DNA of 64,000 nucleotides, from NCBI GenBank assembly GCA_965197575.1, contig OZ240214.1, forward strand, positions 1,302,001 to 1,366,000, given 5' to 3'. Source of the stretch: VXOI01 sp965197575. GTDB lineage: Bacteria; Chloroflexota; Dehalococcoidia; Lucifugimonadales; UBA3495. Numbering within the stretch: position 1 is the stretch's first letter; each line of letters begins with the position of its first letter. The notes under the pieces were generated by a model. It made no database searches. It was not told where the DNA came from and was given only the letters and a program-made list of their open reading frames with translations. Made by a program: the position numbers and the translations under genes. Shown in pieces: positions 8,887 through 16,932 of the stretch.

Positions 8887-9929
8887 CACCGCTCCAGTCT
8901 CAAGCCATGCGCGTGGCGGACTGGTTGTTCTATGTTACGAAGAATTGCCGCGATTGCGTTGCCTCGCTCTATTCGACGTGACCGGTCATTGGAAGCCGAA
9001 ACGGCGGCTCGATAATATCTGGCTACTTGGTCGTCGCCGCCAGTGCTGCCGTCGAACTCGTCGACTGATTTATAGAATGCTTTCAGGCGCGGTGCGACTG
9101 AATTTGCATCCAGGGTGAGGGCGTCCTTTTCCAGTGAGCGGTAGCATTCAACCAGCAACGTAAAGATGTCGGCGCGCTGCCATGCCCGCGACGAATTCTC
9201 AAACTCACATGATTTTATAAACTCGAACACTCTCAATATCTGATTCTTGAGCGTTTGTTTCTCGGGGAAATCATCGTTGTATCCCTTCAAGTAACTTTCT
9301 AGTTCTCTCACGCGATGGAAATATGTAGACATAATGGTGACGATGAAGGTCAAGACGAACCGTACGTCCTCCATCCTCCGGATGTCGTTAGCACTGAACA
9401 CTGGACGGGCTTCAAAAAACTTGTTGCTGGCTATCGATTCGGCAAACTGTTTGAATTCCCCATTGTATCGAGCGTTTTGCATTTCCATTGCGTTTAGGGA
9501 ATAGCCCGTCGAATTTAGACGCAGAAAAACCTCTTTGATCTCGCCTATGCCGAGGTTTCCCAAGTCTCGAACTACAACCTCGTAATCCAAGAACCTCTTC
9601 TTTTCATCGTCAGGTAGGTCTTTGTAGGGTCTGATTGACCCGCCTGTAGCAAATTCTGGCGAGCCACGGAAGTATTGATTCAATGTGGTTAACCGTTGCT
9701 GGCCGTCCACAAGCATTTCAGTCCCTTGGCCCGTTTCGAGGTTAACGTCGCCAGCAGCTACGTATACTTCCGGGAACGGATATTCTTCCAAAACCGTCGA
9801 AACAAAATTAAATTTGTCCTTTTTGGACCAAACCAGTCGGCGTTGAAACTCCGGGCGCGGAATGAGAGTTTCATCTTGGAGACTGGACAATAGGACGCGA
9901 ACGCGCCTATTGGTTGCTGAGGTCTTCAT
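8883..9929 (-). CDS. DUF262 (GmrSD N-domain / ParB-like) protein
   Basis: A 348-residue protein from ATG 9929; the open frame extends upstream, but this start gives the family-typical N-terminus. It carries the DUF262 signatures RPEFQRRLVW (residues 25-34) and DGQQRLTTL (75-83), a ParB-like nucleotide-binding fold that in GmrS-type defence proteins senses or hydrolyses NTPs. The HNH nuclease domain (DUF1524) found in full GmrSD proteins is absent; the C-terminal half is helical with no nuclease motif visible. It overlaps the upstream nucleotidyltransferase gene by 23 bp, so translation is probably coupled. Its stop codon overlaps that of the convergent chelatase gene. Local A+T content is clearly higher than that of the neighbours, suggesting horizontal acquisition. 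Defence is the likely role, by context. Confidence 0.85.
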   Translation of the reverse strand: MKTSATNRRVRVLLSSLQDETLIPRPEFQRRLVWSKKDKFNFVSTVLEEYPFPEVYVAAGDVNLETGQGTEMLVDGQQRLTTLNQYFRGSPEFATGGSIRPYKDLPDDEKKRFLDYEVVVRDLGNLGIGEIKEVFLRLNSTGYSLNAMEMQNARYNGEFKQFAESIASNKFFEARPVFSANDIRRMEDVRFVLTFIVTIMSTYFHRVRELESYLKGYNDDFPEKQTLKNQILRVFEFIKSCEFENSSRAWQRADIFTLLVECYRSLEKDALTLDANSVAPRLKAFYKSVDEFDGSTGGDDQVARYYRAAVSASNDRSRRIERGNAIAAILRNIEQPVRHAHGLRLERC

Positions 9930-10512
9930 CAGTTTCACTCGTCTCCCGACATTTTTTGACAGCCTCGCTTTGGTAGCTTTCCAAGAAGTACCATGATTTG
10001 TAGATGCCTGCGCGGATCTTGTAGGTGCCATACCTGCCAAAACTCTCGATTTCTTGGAAGAAGTCCCACCAATCATTACGGAATGGGAACTGAGGGGATG
10101 GTGGAAGTTTGTCTGGCCTCACCCATCCTCGTAGCAGATAATCCTTAAAGGATTTCTCGTCGGGCCAAAAGGCCCCTCCTCTTGAATACTCGAATACGTC
10201 AATCCAAACACGGTCGAATAATTCGGAGGAAACTACGGCCAAATCCAAGTCGGACTCATCATTGAAGTGCTGGTATTGTTTCCCGGGCGCTATGCTGAAT
10301 CCAAGTTTGCCGGAGCCGACAATTACAACCTGGCTGGGATGAAGATCGAAATGGAGGGAGACTTCTGACTTTAGCTCGAAGTACCTCTGGCTGCCCAGAA
10401 GGTAGCTCTCGCCAAACGTGATGTGCTTTTGCACGACCATAGGGTCCGGAAATCTGTCGAGGTCCCTGCGAAACGCTTCAATCCGGGCAGAAATTTCTGA
10501 AACCGCCGTCAC
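9907..10512 (-). CDS. Nucleotidyltransferase-fold protein, partner of DUF262
   Basis: A 201-residue soluble protein containing a pol-beta-type nucleotidyltransferase signature: G66-S67, followed by SDLDLAVVS with D88 and D90. The 20-residue gap between the GS motif and the DxD is longer than in minimal MNT proteins. The remainder is aromatic- and charge-rich, with no other domain I can name. It is the first gene of a two-gene, A+T-rich, minus-strand unit and overlaps the DUF262 gene. Members of this fold AMPylate or otherwise nucleotidylate proteins or RNA in toxin-antitoxin and defence systems; which of these applies here is inference. Confidence 0.75.
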   Translation of the reverse strand: MTAVSEISARIEAFRRDLDRFPDPMVVQKHITFGESYLLGSQRYFELKSEVSLHFDLHPSQVVIVGSGKLGFSIAPGKQYQHFNDESDLDLAVVSSELFDRVWIDVFEYSRGGAFWPDEKSFKDYLLRGWVRPDKLPPSPQFPFRNDWWDFFQEIESFGRYGTYKIRAGIYKSWYFLESYQSEAVKKCRETSETDEDLSNQ

Positions 10513-10535
10513 AATTTAACTCTGAAAGAAGACAC

Positions 10536-10564
10536 CTATGGCCTTGTTGTCTATGGCCTTGTTG
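10536..10564. repeat. Short direct repeat between the defence pair and glyS
   Basis: CTATGGCCTTGTTG occurs at 10536-10549 and again at 10551-10564, one base apart. It lies just upstream of the first codon of the minus-strand pair and may be a slippage product or an operator. Confidence 0.5.
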
Positions 10565-10711
10565 CCTATTATGGCAGAGTCGAGTGCCTCTGCATATTTG
10601 CATACTCAGGGGAAAATAAGTAACCTCAATGTGTTCCCTAAAGTCCAGCAATTCTTTGCCGCAGGCGGCGTTTCGCGTCGCCCTTGGTTGTGCTATCTAA
10701 GGAGTAACCAT

Positions 10712-12082
10712 TTGCCCCGCTCCGTGCCCTATGCCGAGATGGACAAGATGATGTCTCTTTCCAAGCGCCGCGGTTTCGTGTTCCAGAGCAGCGAGATCTA
10801 CGGGGGCTTGGGTTCCACCTGGGACTATGGCCCCTTGGGGGTCGAGCTCAAGCGCAACGTGAAGGAGGCGTGGTGGCGAGCCGTGGTATCGGGCCGGGAC
10901 GACATGGTCGGCTTGGACGCGGCGATCCTGATGCACCCTCGCACTTGGGAGGCCAGCGGCCACGTCGAGAATTTCAGCGACCCGCTGGTGGAGTGCCGGG
11001 AATGTAACAGCAGGTTCCGGCAGGACCACTTGTTGGAAAGCGTGGGTATAGACCCGGCTGACCCGGCCGCAGCAGCAGCGGCACAGGAGCTTCGTTGCCC
11101 GGACTGCGGCGGCCAACTGACCGAGCCGCGCCGCTTCAACCTGATGTTCCGCACGTTTATGGGGCCGGTGGAGGACACCGCCAACGAGGTTTACATGCGG
11201 CCGGAGACGGCCCAGGGCATCTTCGTCAACTTCCCCAACGTGGTGAATTCCTCGCGCAAGAAGCTGCCCTTCGGCATCGGGCAGATCGGCAAGTCCTTCC
11301 GCAACGAGATCACCCCCGGCAACTTCACCTTCCGCACCCGTGAATTCGAGCAGATGGAGGTGGAGTTCTTTGTCAAGCCGGGCACTGACCTGGAATGGCT
11401 GGACCGCTGGCTCGACGACCGTTTCCGGTGGTACGTTGACCTGGGCATCCGCGCCGAGAACCTGCGCCTACGCCGCCACGGGCCCGACGAGTTGGCCCAC
11501 TACGCCAAGGACTGCTACGACATCGAGTACCGCTTTCCTTGGGGCTGGGCCGAGTTGGAGGGCATCGCCGACCGCACCGATTTCGACCTCAAGCAGCACG
11601 CTGAGTTCAGCGGCGAGGACCTTTCCTACTTCGACGACGAGAGCCAATCGCGGTACTACCCCTACGTGATCGAGCCGTCGGGCGGCGTGGACCGGGCGAC
11701 GCTGGCGTTCTGGCTCGACGCCTACGACGAAGAGCCGGACGGGAACGCCGTCCGGGTGGTCTCGCGCATCCACCGGCGGCTGGCCCCGGTGGCGGTGGCG
11801 GTGCTGCCCTTGAGCCGCAACGAACGCCTGCTGCCCACCGCCCGGCGTATTCACGACCGGCTCCGCAAGCACTTCAACACCCAATTCGACGACGCCCAGA
11901 GCATCGGACGCCGCTACCGGCGTCAGGATGAGATTGGCACGCCGTATTGCGTGACCATCGACTTCGACACCCTCGACGACCATCAAGTGACCATCCGCGA
12001 CCGGGATACGATGCACCAGGCCCGCGTGCCGCTGGCCGGTCTCGTAGACATCCTGCAAGACAAGCTGGAACACGGCTGGTAA
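10712..12082 (+). CDS. glyS: Glycyl-tRNA synthetase, dimeric class II type
   Basis: Charges tRNA-Gly in the cytoplasm. I chose TTG 10712 because AAGGAG (10699-10704) sits 7 bp upstream and the resulting 456 residues match the alpha2-type GlyRS length; the frame remains open for 174 bp upstream without family similarity, and ATG 10739 is an alternative. Near the N-terminus is KRRGFVFQSSEIYGG...TWDYGPLG, diagnostic of GlyRS. A four-Cys zinc motif follows (CREC ... CPDC). Class II motif 2 is FRNEITPGNFTFRTREFEQMEVEFF, and motif 3 lies in SGGVDRATLAF. The C-terminal anticodon-binding domain ends normally. It is transcribed away from the nucleotidyltransferase/DUF262 unit. Confidence 0.95.
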   Translation: MPRSVPYAEMDKMMSLSKRRGFVFQSSEIYGGLGSTWDYGPLGVELKRNVKEAWWRAVVSGRDDMVGLDAAILMHPRTWEASGHVENFSDPLVECRECNSRFRQDHLLESVGIDPADPAAAAAAQELRCPDCGGQLTEPRRFNLMFRTFMGPVEDTANEVYMRPETAQGIFVNFPNVVNSSRKKLPFGIGQIGKSFRNEITPGNFTFRTREFEQMEVEFFVKPGTDLEWLDRWLDDRFRWYVDLGIRAENLRLRRHGPDELAHYAKDCYDIEYRFPWGWAELEGIADRTDFDLKQHAEFSGEDLSYFDDESQSRYYPYVIEPSGGVDRATLAFWLDAYDEEPDGNAVRVVSRIHRRLAPVAVAVLPLSRNERLLPTARRIHDRLRKHFNTQFDDAQSIGRRYRRQDEIGTPYCVTIDFDTLDDHQVTIRDRDTMHQARVPLAGLVDILQDKLEHGW

Positions 12083-12151
12083 CGCCCGCGCTCCGTTTCG
12101 GCATAGTGGAGGTCAGGCGCGGGGTTCAGGCCGATGGACTGGGAGGCCGAC

Positions 12152-12568
12152 ATGACCAGCAGCAATCAAGCGCAAAGGCACATCCGCAGCATCCAGCGCA
12201 ACCTTGACCGCCTCTCGGACCTGCTGCGGGCCATCGACGCGGAACCCCAAGAGCTTCGCCCGCATGACGCTCGCAGCGAGTTGCTGGAGCAAGTGCACCT
12301 GGCCGGGGCAATGCAGCAACAACGGCTGTTCGAGTTGCTCGACCAACGCTCCATCGCCCACACCTGGGTCGGCTCGCAGGTGGCTGCGGAGTACCTGGAC
12401 TTATGGCAGGCCGCCGACGGGCGCACGTTCTATCGCGTGACCCAGCGGGCCATTCGCGAGTTGCACCTCGGCCAACTCGCCTCCCACGCCGCCTTCGCCG
12501 ACCAGTCCGGTTCGGGCTTTGCCGACGATTGGCTAAGCGAAGAGGATTCGGCGTATGACCGCCTTTAG
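12152..12568 (+). CDS. Hypothetical protein, probable partner of the PemK/MazF-like gene
   Basis: A 138-residue acidic, helical protein starting at ATG 12152, behind GGGAGG (12141-12146); ATG 12134 is in frame but lacks a ribosome site. I do not recognise a family. It is rich in Leu, Gln and Ala in amphipathic runs (HIRSIQRNLDRLSDLLRAI; SELLEQVHLAGAMQQQRLFELL) and has no membrane segment. Its 3' end overlaps the PemK-like gene by 14 bp, the arrangement usual for antitoxin-toxin pairs. It is longer than common MazE/PemI antitoxins and shows no AbrB or RHH signature, so an antitoxin role rests on position alone. Confidence 0.65.
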   Translation: MTSSNQAQRHIRSIQRNLDRLSDLLRAIDAEPQELRPHDARSELLEQVHLAGAMQQQRLFELLDQRSIAHTWVGSQVAAEYLDLWQAADGRTFYRVTQRAIRELHLGQLASHAAFADQSGSGFADDWLSEEDSAYDRL

Positions 12569-12965
12569 CCAGGGCGAGGTCATACTGGTGGCCTATCCCT
12601 TTGAGCAGCGGGCCGGGGGCAGAAGGCGCCCCGCTCTGGTGGTCAGCTCCGCCAGCTACAATCAGGAGACCGGCGAATTGGTTATCTGCCAGATCACCAG
12701 CCGCGTCGGCGCACCGCCGCGCCCCGGCGACTACCACGTGCAAGACTGGCAGCAGGCCAACCTGCCCCGCCCGGCGATGGTGCGGGCGCGGCTGACGACC
12801 CTCCCGGCCAGCCTGGTCTTGCGGTCTCTGGGGATGCTGTCCGACGCCGACTTTCGCGGCGCGATGGCGGGCTTGACCGACGTACTGCGCCCGCCGGAGC
12901 CGCCCGCGCCCGTCGCCCCTTCCCAGGACACCCCTTCGCCGGACAACCCTCCCGAAAATGCCTAA
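12555..12965 (+). CDS. PemK/MazF-like endoribonuclease toxin-fold protein
   Basis: A 136-residue protein with the PemK/MazF SH3-like core: GEVILVAYPFEQ at residues 7-18, RRRPALVVSS at 24-33, and conserved hydrophobic strands through SLGMLSDADF. MazF-type proteins cut mRNA at short sequences. A Pro-rich C-terminal tail (PPEPPAPVAPSQDTPSPDNPP) is additional. It overlaps the upstream 138-residue gene by 14 bp and birA by 8 bp, so all three are probably one transcript. Being embedded in a housekeeping operon is unusual for an addiction toxin, and some PemK-fold proteins are not toxic. Confidence 0.82.
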   Translation: MTAFSQGEVILVAYPFEQRAGGRRRPALVVSSASYNQETGELVICQITSRVGAPPRPGDYHVQDWQQANLPRPAMVRARLTTLPASLVLRSLGMLSDADFRGAMAGLTDVLRPPEPPAPVAPSQDTPSPDNPPENA

Positions 12966-13731
12966 CCTAGTCTCAGCGGCGATACGGCAGGGGTTGTATA
13001 CTCACGTCGTCGGGAGGCGTCTGCTCTACTTCCCCGAACTGACCTCGACCATGGATGAAGCCGCCCGCTTGGCCCAGGACGGAGCGGAGGAGGGGACGGT
13101 GGTGGTGGCCGAGATTCAATCGGCCGGACGGGGCCGTCAGGGCCGCAGTTGGGTTTCCCAGCCGGGCAACCTGCTGTTTTCGGTGCTGTTTCGTCCAAGC
13201 GTCGAGCAACTGCCCTTCATCAGCATCATCGGCGGGTTGGCGGCGGTTCGAGCGGTACGCAAGACCACGGGACTCCCTGCCTGCATCAAGTGGCCCAACG
13301 ATCTGATGATCGGCGGGCGCAAGGCGGCGGGCATCCTGGCCGAGAGCGCCATCGCCGGAAATTCGGTATGGTATGCTGTCTTGGGCATTGGGTTGAACGT
13401 CGCGCTGGACACTGGAGTCTCAGAGGAAATCGCCGCCCTGGCCACGAGCATCAACGCCGCGGCCGGGCAGGAAGTCTCCCGAGAGACCCTGCTCTGCCAG
13501 CTTTTGTTGGACTTGGACGCCGCCTACCTGCAATTGCGGCAGGGACGGTCTCCGGTCCCGGAGTGGCGGGGCCTTTTGGATACCATCGGGCAGCGCGTCG
13601 ACGCCGTTTCCGGGGGCGAGACCTACGCGGGACTCGCGGAAGGGGTCGACGACACGGGCAACCTGCTGCTCCGCAAAGACGACGGCGAGTTGCTGACGCT
13701 AACCGCCGGAGACGTATCCCTGAGTAGATAG
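12958..13731 (+). CDS. birA: Biotin--[acetyl-CoA carboxylase] ligase, catalytic form without DNA-binding domain
   Basis: A 257-residue enzyme that attaches biotin to carboxyl carrier proteins. The biotinyl-AMP loop is GRGRQGRSW (about residues 60-68), KWPNDLMIGGRKAAGILAE forms the biotin/ATP site, and an SH3-like C-terminal domain ends in LTAGDVSLSR. It lacks the N-terminal winged helix of E. coli BirA, so it is a group I, non-repressor ligase. The ATG at 12958 lies inside the end of the PemK-like gene. The following SDR gene starts 18 bp after the stop. Confidence 0.93.
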   Translation: MPNLVSAAIRQGLYTHVVGRRLLYFPELTSTMDEAARLAQDGAEEGTVVVAEIQSAGRGRQGRSWVSQPGNLLFSVLFRPSVEQLPFISIIGGLAAVRAVRKTTGLPACIKWPNDLMIGGRKAAGILAESAIAGNSVWYAVLGIGLNVALDTGVSEEIAALATSINAAAGQEVSRETLLCQLLLDLDAAYLQLRQGRSPVPEWRGLLDTIGQRVDAVSGGETYAGLAEGVDDTGNLLLRKDDGELLTLTAGDVSLSR

Positions 13732-13749
13732 CCGAGGAGATAATTGCCC

Positions 13750-14556
13750 ATGCTGGAGTCTCTGAGCCTGGACGGCAAGTCAATCGTGATTACCGGAGGA
13801 GGCACTGGCCTCGGCCTCGCTATGGTGCGCGCCCTGGCCCGCGCCGGGGCCAACCTGACCATCGCCGGGCGGCGTCCGGGGCCTATCGAAGAAGCAGTCT
13901 CCGAGGCGCAAGCCTTGGGCCGGGACGCGATGGCGATCTCCACCGACGTCACCGACTCCGCGCAGGTAGACCACTTGATCGAGTCCAGCATCCAGCGGTT
14001 CGGCAGCGTGGACGTGCTGATCAACAACGCCGGCGCGGTGCAGGACAACGTCCGCAAGCCCATCTGGGAGATCACCGACGAGGACTGGCGCCGGATTATG
14101 GACGTGAACCTCACCGGCGCTTTCTACTGCTCTCGCGCCGTTTCCCAGCCGATGGTGGACCAAGGGCACGGCAAGATTATCAACGTGGCCTCCGGGTTCG
14201 GGATGCGGGCGGGACGAGACATCTACATGTACTGTTGCAGCAAGGGCGGCATGATCCAGCTTACCCGCGTTCTGTCCTTCAACCTGGCCCGCTACGGAGT
14301 CACCGCCAACAGCATCGTCCCCGGCTTCGTGCCCACCGGAGACATGGGCGCCACGGCTTCCAGCCTGCCCCGTTCCGGCGATTTCCTGCCTATCGGCAAG
14401 CTGGGCAAGCCGGAGGACTTCGGGCCGCTGGCGGTATTCCTGTCCTCGGGCGCTTCGGACTACATGACCGGCGAGATGATCATCGCCGACGGCGGGGGCT
14501 TGGCTGGGGGGGTAACTCCGACCGGCCACGCGCCGCTAATTCCGTTGGAGGAGTAG
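13750..14556 (+). CDS. Short-chain dehydrogenase/reductase (active type)
   Basis: A 268-residue classical SDR. The cofactor motif TGGGTGLG is near residue 16, the NNAG motif follows, and the catalytic YxxxK is intact (Y161, K165 in YMYCCSKGG) with Ser in VASGFG. The C-terminal MTGEMIIADGGGLAGG ending is typical of the FabG/gluconate-5-dehydrogenase-like group. The start is ATG 13750 behind GAGGAG. It sits 5 bp before a paralogue that has lost its active site (14562-15311), so the two may form a heteromer. The substrate is unknown. Confidence 0.9.
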   Translation: MLESLSLDGKSIVITGGGTGLGLAMVRALARAGANLTIAGRRPGPIEEAVSEAQALGRDAMAISTDVTDSAQVDHLIESSIQRFGSVDVLINNAGAVQDNVRKPIWEITDEDWRRIMDVNLTGAFYCSRAVSQPMVDQGHGKIINVASGFGMRAGRDIYMYCCSKGGMIQLTRVLSFNLARYGVTANSIVPGFVPTGDMGATASSLPRSGDFLPIGKLGKPEDFGPLAVFLSSGASDYMTGEMIIADGGGLAGGVTPTGHAPLIPLEE

Positions 14557-14561
14557 CCGAG

Positions 14562-15311
14562 ATGCCGGTGTTACCCGAATACAGTCTTGCCGGGCAGGTG
14601 GCGATCTTTGCAACGTCGGGCGGCGACGAAGCGCCGTTTTTGGCCGGGGCGGTGGCCGAAGCCGGGGCGGAGGTGTTCGCCGTCGCCCGCAACCGGCGGA
14701 ACCTGGACGCCGCGCTGGCCGCGCTCCCGTTGGGCAGCGGGGGGGCCATCATCGACCTTGCCTCCGGTGGGGCCGACGGCGTGATGAGCGAATTCGACAG
14801 CCGTCACGACCGCGTGGACATTCTGGTCAACGATGCCCGGAGTATGTTCGCCGCGCCCTTGGGCGACATTTCGTCCTCCGAGTGGGACGAAGTTCAGGCC
14901 CGCAACGCCAAGCTGCCCTTCCTGCTCTGCCAGCAAGTCCTCCCCCGTATGGCCGCCCGCCAGTACGGCCGGGTGGTGAACGTAGTGTCGGAACTGGCCG
15001 AACGCGGCATGATCAACGGTTCGGCTTTTGCCGCCAGCCAGGCCGCCCTGCTTTCGTTGACCCGCTCGCTGGCCGTCGAATGGGGCCGCCACAACATCCG
15101 TGTGAACGCCTTGGGCACCGGCTGGATCGACACCGAAGACCAGCCACTGGAGGTCCAGCGGGAAGAACTGCTGGTGCGGTACACGCCGTTGCGGCGCAAG
15201 GGCGCGCCCCGGGACATCGGGCCGCTGCTAGTCTACCTTTGCTCCGAGTCCTGCGATTACTCCACCGGGCAGGCAGTGTACGTCGACGGCGGACTGAACG
15301 CGCATCCGTGA
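14562..15311 (+). CDS. SDR-family pseudoenzyme (catalytic Tyr and Lys replaced)
   Basis: A 249-residue SDR-fold protein starting at ATG 14562 after GGAGGAG. The overall SDR frame is clear: VNDARSM in place of NNAG, then VVNVVSELAERGMINGSAF, and C-terminal YSTGQAVYVDGGL. The catalytic positions are changed: Phe156 stands where the Tyr should be and Gln160 where the Lys should be; the Ser (S143) remains. The glycine-rich TGxxxGIG cofactor motif is replaced by ATSGGDEAP. The frame is intact and codon use is normal, so this is a maintained protein, not a decayed gene. It probably acts as the structural partner of the active SDR immediately upstream. Confidence 0.85.
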   Translation: MPVLPEYSLAGQVAIFATSGGDEAPFLAGAVAEAGAEVFAVARNRRNLDAALAALPLGSGGAIIDLASGGADGVMSEFDSRHDRVDILVNDARSMFAAPLGDISSSEWDEVQARNAKLPFLLCQQVLPRMAARQYGRVVNVVSELAERGMINGSAFAASQAALLSLTRSLAVEWGRHNIRVNALGTGWIDTEDQPLEVQREELLVRYTPLRRKGAPRDIGPLLVYLCSESCDYSTGQAVYVDGGLNAHP

Positions 15312-15392
15312 GTTATGAATTGTAAATGGTGAATTCTGAAATCTCGATCGCGTCCATCCATCATTCAGAATTGCCAATTCCAAATTCGGAGC
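15312..15392. repeat. Intergenic AT-rich hairpin, same family as 3678-3747
   Basis: A 9-bp inverted repeat AATTCTGAA (15332-15340) / TTCAGAATT (15364-15372) lies in an A/T-rich spacer with flanking GAATT and CCAATTCC words resembling the copy after cobN. Confidence 0.5.
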
Positions 15393-15438
15393 CGGTTGGT
15401 GGAGGGCGGCGGCTGTTGTACAATATCGAGAATCGCTA

Positions 15439-16920
15439 ATGTACCGTCAGCCCGCCGAATCAACCCGGACCGTCGCCCGACTAACGGGCATGAACGATAT
15501 TTCCGGCCCGGCCCGTAGACAACGGGACGCCCTGCAAGACCGGCTTGTCACCCTCCTCGACAGCTACGGCTACCGCCAGTTGGAGACGCCGCTGCTTGAA
15601 CCCACCGAGCTCTTCCTGCGCAAGTCCGGCGGAGAGTTGGCTTCCCAGCTCTACAGCTTCACCGACCCCGGCAGCAACGCCGTCAGCTTGCGCCCCGAGT
15701 TTACGTCGCCGATCATGCGCCATTACCTTGAGCAGCCCGGCTACATGGAGTTGCCGGCGCGCTGGCAATACTGCGGCCCCGTCTTCCGGTACGACGGCGC
15801 CGGGATTAAAGACGGATCGGACGGCTCAAGCCCCGCTTCCGGCGGGCAGTTCGTCCAGATAGGCGGGGAGCTGCTCGGCGGGTCCAGCCTGATGGCGGAC
15901 GTCGAGCTTCTGGGTCTGGCCGTGTCGGCGTTGACCACTGCGGGGTTGCGTGGCTGGACGCTGCAACTGGCCGACCTCGACGTGCTGGACAGCCTTCTCG
16001 ACCCGGTTGGGCTGTCCGAAAGGGCGCGGGACTTCGTGGTGCAGAACGTGCCCCGGCTCCGGGAGGGACCGGGAGCGGTGGCCCAACTGATGGACGAGGG
16101 CCGTCACCTGCATCTCATCGGCGACCAGGCCGACGACGATTACCTGAGCCGGTCGGTGCAGGGCCTGGACGACGATCAGGCGCTGGTGGTGCTGCTCGGC
16201 CTGCTCAATTCCAACGGCGCGGAGCGGCTCGGCCAGCGCACCCCGGACGAGGTGGCCAGCCGCCTGCTCCGCAAAATCCGCCGCACCGACGACGAGGAAA
16301 AGCTGCAACGGGCGCTGGAACTGGCCTTCCACTTGGCCCAAATCCGAGGACGCCCGCCCGACGCGCTGGTCGGCGCAATCCGGGTGCTGGCAGACGGGCG
16401 GGCCGACGAAACGGCGATCCGCCGCTTCGAACAGATTTACCGGCTGTTGGCCCACCAGCCGGAGATCGAGGAACACATCCTGCTGGACTTTGGACTGGTG
16501 CGCGGCCTGGCCTATTATAATGGCATCATCTTCGAGGTGACCCATCCCGGCTGGCCCGTCCCGCTGGGTGGAGGCGGACGCTACGACAGTCTGGCGCGGG
16601 CCTTGGGCGGCGAAAGACCGCTGCCGGCCCTCGGCTTCGCCTACAACCTCGATGCCCTTCTGGCGCTGGCCTCGCCCTGCGGAACGACCGGCCCCTCGGT
16701 CGAAACTCCCTCGGGGGCCTTGGTGATAGCGGCCAGCCAGTCCGGCCAGCCCCATGCCCTGGAAACCGCCCGCGAACTGCGCCAACGGGGCGAGACGGCC
16801 GAACTGGAAGTTAGCGGGCGCACCCTCGACGAGGCGATGGCCTTCGCCGCCGCGCGAGGCCTGGCCAGGGTTGTAGTCGTTGATCAAGACGGGCAGACCA
16901 CCACCCACACAGTCGCGTAA
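15439..16920 (+). CDS. hisZ: HisRS-like protein, ATP phosphoribosyltransferase regulatory subunit HisZ
   Basis: A 493-residue paralogue of histidyl-tRNA synthetase. Class II features are visible: an SLRPEFTSPIMRHYL motif, FRYD in motif 2, GLAYYNGIIFEV and PLGGGGRYDSLARALG, followed by a C-terminal HGTP-like domain. The motif-2 stretch after FRYD lacks the PQxGR segment of true HisRS, and the usual GLDYY reads GLAYY, so aminoacylation is unlikely. Its position directly before hisG supports HisZ. The start could be ATG 15439 or ATG 15490; neither has a clear ribosome site. HisZ normally pairs with short HisG, but the HisG here is the long form. Confidence 0.82.
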   Translation: MYRQPAESTRTVARLTGMNDISGPARRQRDALQDRLVTLLDSYGYRQLETPLLEPTELFLRKSGGELASQLYSFTDPGSNAVSLRPEFTSPIMRHYLEQPGYMELPARWQYCGPVFRYDGAGIKDGSDGSSPASGGQFVQIGGELLGGSSLMADVELLGLAVSALTTAGLRGWTLQLADLDVLDSLLDPVGLSERARDFVVQNVPRLREGPGAVAQLMDEGRHLHLIGDQADDDYLSRSVQGLDDDQALVVLLGLLNSNGAERLGQRTPDEVASRLLRKIRRTDDEEKLQRALELAFHLAQIRGRPPDALVGAIRVLADGRADETAIRRFEQIYRLLAHQPEIEEHILLDFGLVRGLAYYNGIIFEVTHPGWPVPLGGGGRYDSLARALGGERPLPALGFAYNLDALLALASPCGTTGPSVETPSGALVIAASQSGQPHALETARELRQRGETAELEVSGRTLDEAMAFAAARGLARVVVVDQDGQTTTHTVA

Positions 16921-16932
16921 GCAGCAAGAGAC

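Noticed and set aside
10536..10564. Two short direct repeats considered as the start of a CRISPR array
   Set aside because: Only two units with a 1-bp gap and no spacer-like spacing; no CRISPR array is seen anywhere in the window.
15439..16920. Calling the HisRS-like gene a genuine histidyl-tRNA synthetase
   Set aside because: Motif 2 lacks the PQxGR segment, and the gene directly precedes hisG; HisZ fits better, though not certainly.
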